From Chloroflexota bacterium (GTDB lineage Bacteria; Chloroflexota; Anaerolineae; Anaerolineales; Villigracilaceae), in the NCBI GenBank assembly GCA_021823555.1, contig JAKANW010000185.1, forward strand, positions 1-6,263: DNA of 6,263 bases, given 5' to 3'. The translations under genes and the position numbers were made by a program. How positions within the stretch are numbered: position 1 is the stretch's first letter; every line of letters begins with the position of its first letter. Below, piece by piece: positions 6,094-6,263 of this stretch. Below the pieces are notes generated by a model that was given only the letters and a program-made list of their open reading frames with translations, was not told the DNA's origin and did not search any database.

Positions 6094-6263
6094 AGCGTGT
6101 TGCGTATTTCGTAAGATGTACCATTCATTCCCCGCTCATTCTTGCCATCCGCCGCAGGCCGCCCTATGATTACCAGGACTTGGAAGGCTTACTAAGGGTT
6201 CGTAAAAATATAAGTTCCCTCACCCACCAACGAAGCGATGTCGTTGCGAGGGCGTTCTTTGCC
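6094..6263. other. Gene-free region downstream of acs
   Basis: These 170 nt contain no credible coding frame on either strand and no convincing intrinsic terminator directly after acs: no GC-rich stem followed by a T-run is visible. The last part carries the inverted repeat described separately. Confidence 0.6.
6217..6252. repeat. Imperfect inverted repeat at the right edge
   Basis: CCCTC (6217-6221) pairs with GAGGG (6248-6252), and CAACGA (6228-6233) pairs with TCGTTG (6241-6246), around a 7-nt loop. The two stems are offset by an asymmetric internal loop (6 nt against 1 nt). The string TCGTTGCGAGGGCG running to the window edge resembles the beginning of dispersed GTTGCGAGG...GAAGCAATC-type repeats that I recall from Chloroflexota and other environmental genomes. 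The element may continue outside the window. Confidence 0.5.

Noticed and set aside
6160..6180. Possible terminator around GCCGCAGGCCGCCC after acs
   Set aside because: The repeats there are only 3-4 bp and no T-run follows.

Overview
The window reads as an ordinary chromosomal stretch of a moderately GC-rich bacterium. An archaeal/eukaryote-type prolyl-tRNA synthetase, short palindromic intergenic repeats and the general look of the hypothetical proteins suggest a Chloroflexota (Anaerolineae-like) genome. That taxonomic call rests on memory of such genomes and is not proven by the sequence. All six genes lie on the + strand.

Layout: 1-731 is the 3' half of proS. It is followed by a 79-nt spacer that holds a long imperfect hairpin built from GGGTAGT/ACTACCC units. 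From 811 to 2696 come three tightly packed genes: a 277-aa all-helical protein of unknown function, a 170-aa polytopic membrane protein resembling the DUF4203/TMEM198 group, and a small alpha/beta hydrolase. They are separated by a 1-nt gap and then an 8-nt overlap, so they are probably co-transcribed. A palindromic repeat spans the 3' end of the hydrolase and most of the spacer before a FAD-dependent amine-oxidase-like enzyme (2763-4043). A good intrinsic terminator (4063-4098) ends that unit. An AT-rich spacer with a strong ribosome binding site then leads into a full-length acetyl-CoA synthetase (acs, 4186-6093). The last 170 nt show no gene and end in another imperfect inverted repeat that runs towards the window edge.

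Functionally the genes are mixed. proS serves translation. acs activates acetate to acetyl-CoA. The flavoenzyme probably oxidises an amine or amino acid. The three-gene cluster has no assignable pathway. I see no defence system, CRISPR array, mobile-element gene, prophage or structural RNA gene. The observations most worth checking are the three short palindromic repeats, one of which has become coding sequence, the conserved-looking trio of unknowns, and apparent loss of the usual CoA 3'-phosphate-binding arginines in Acs.
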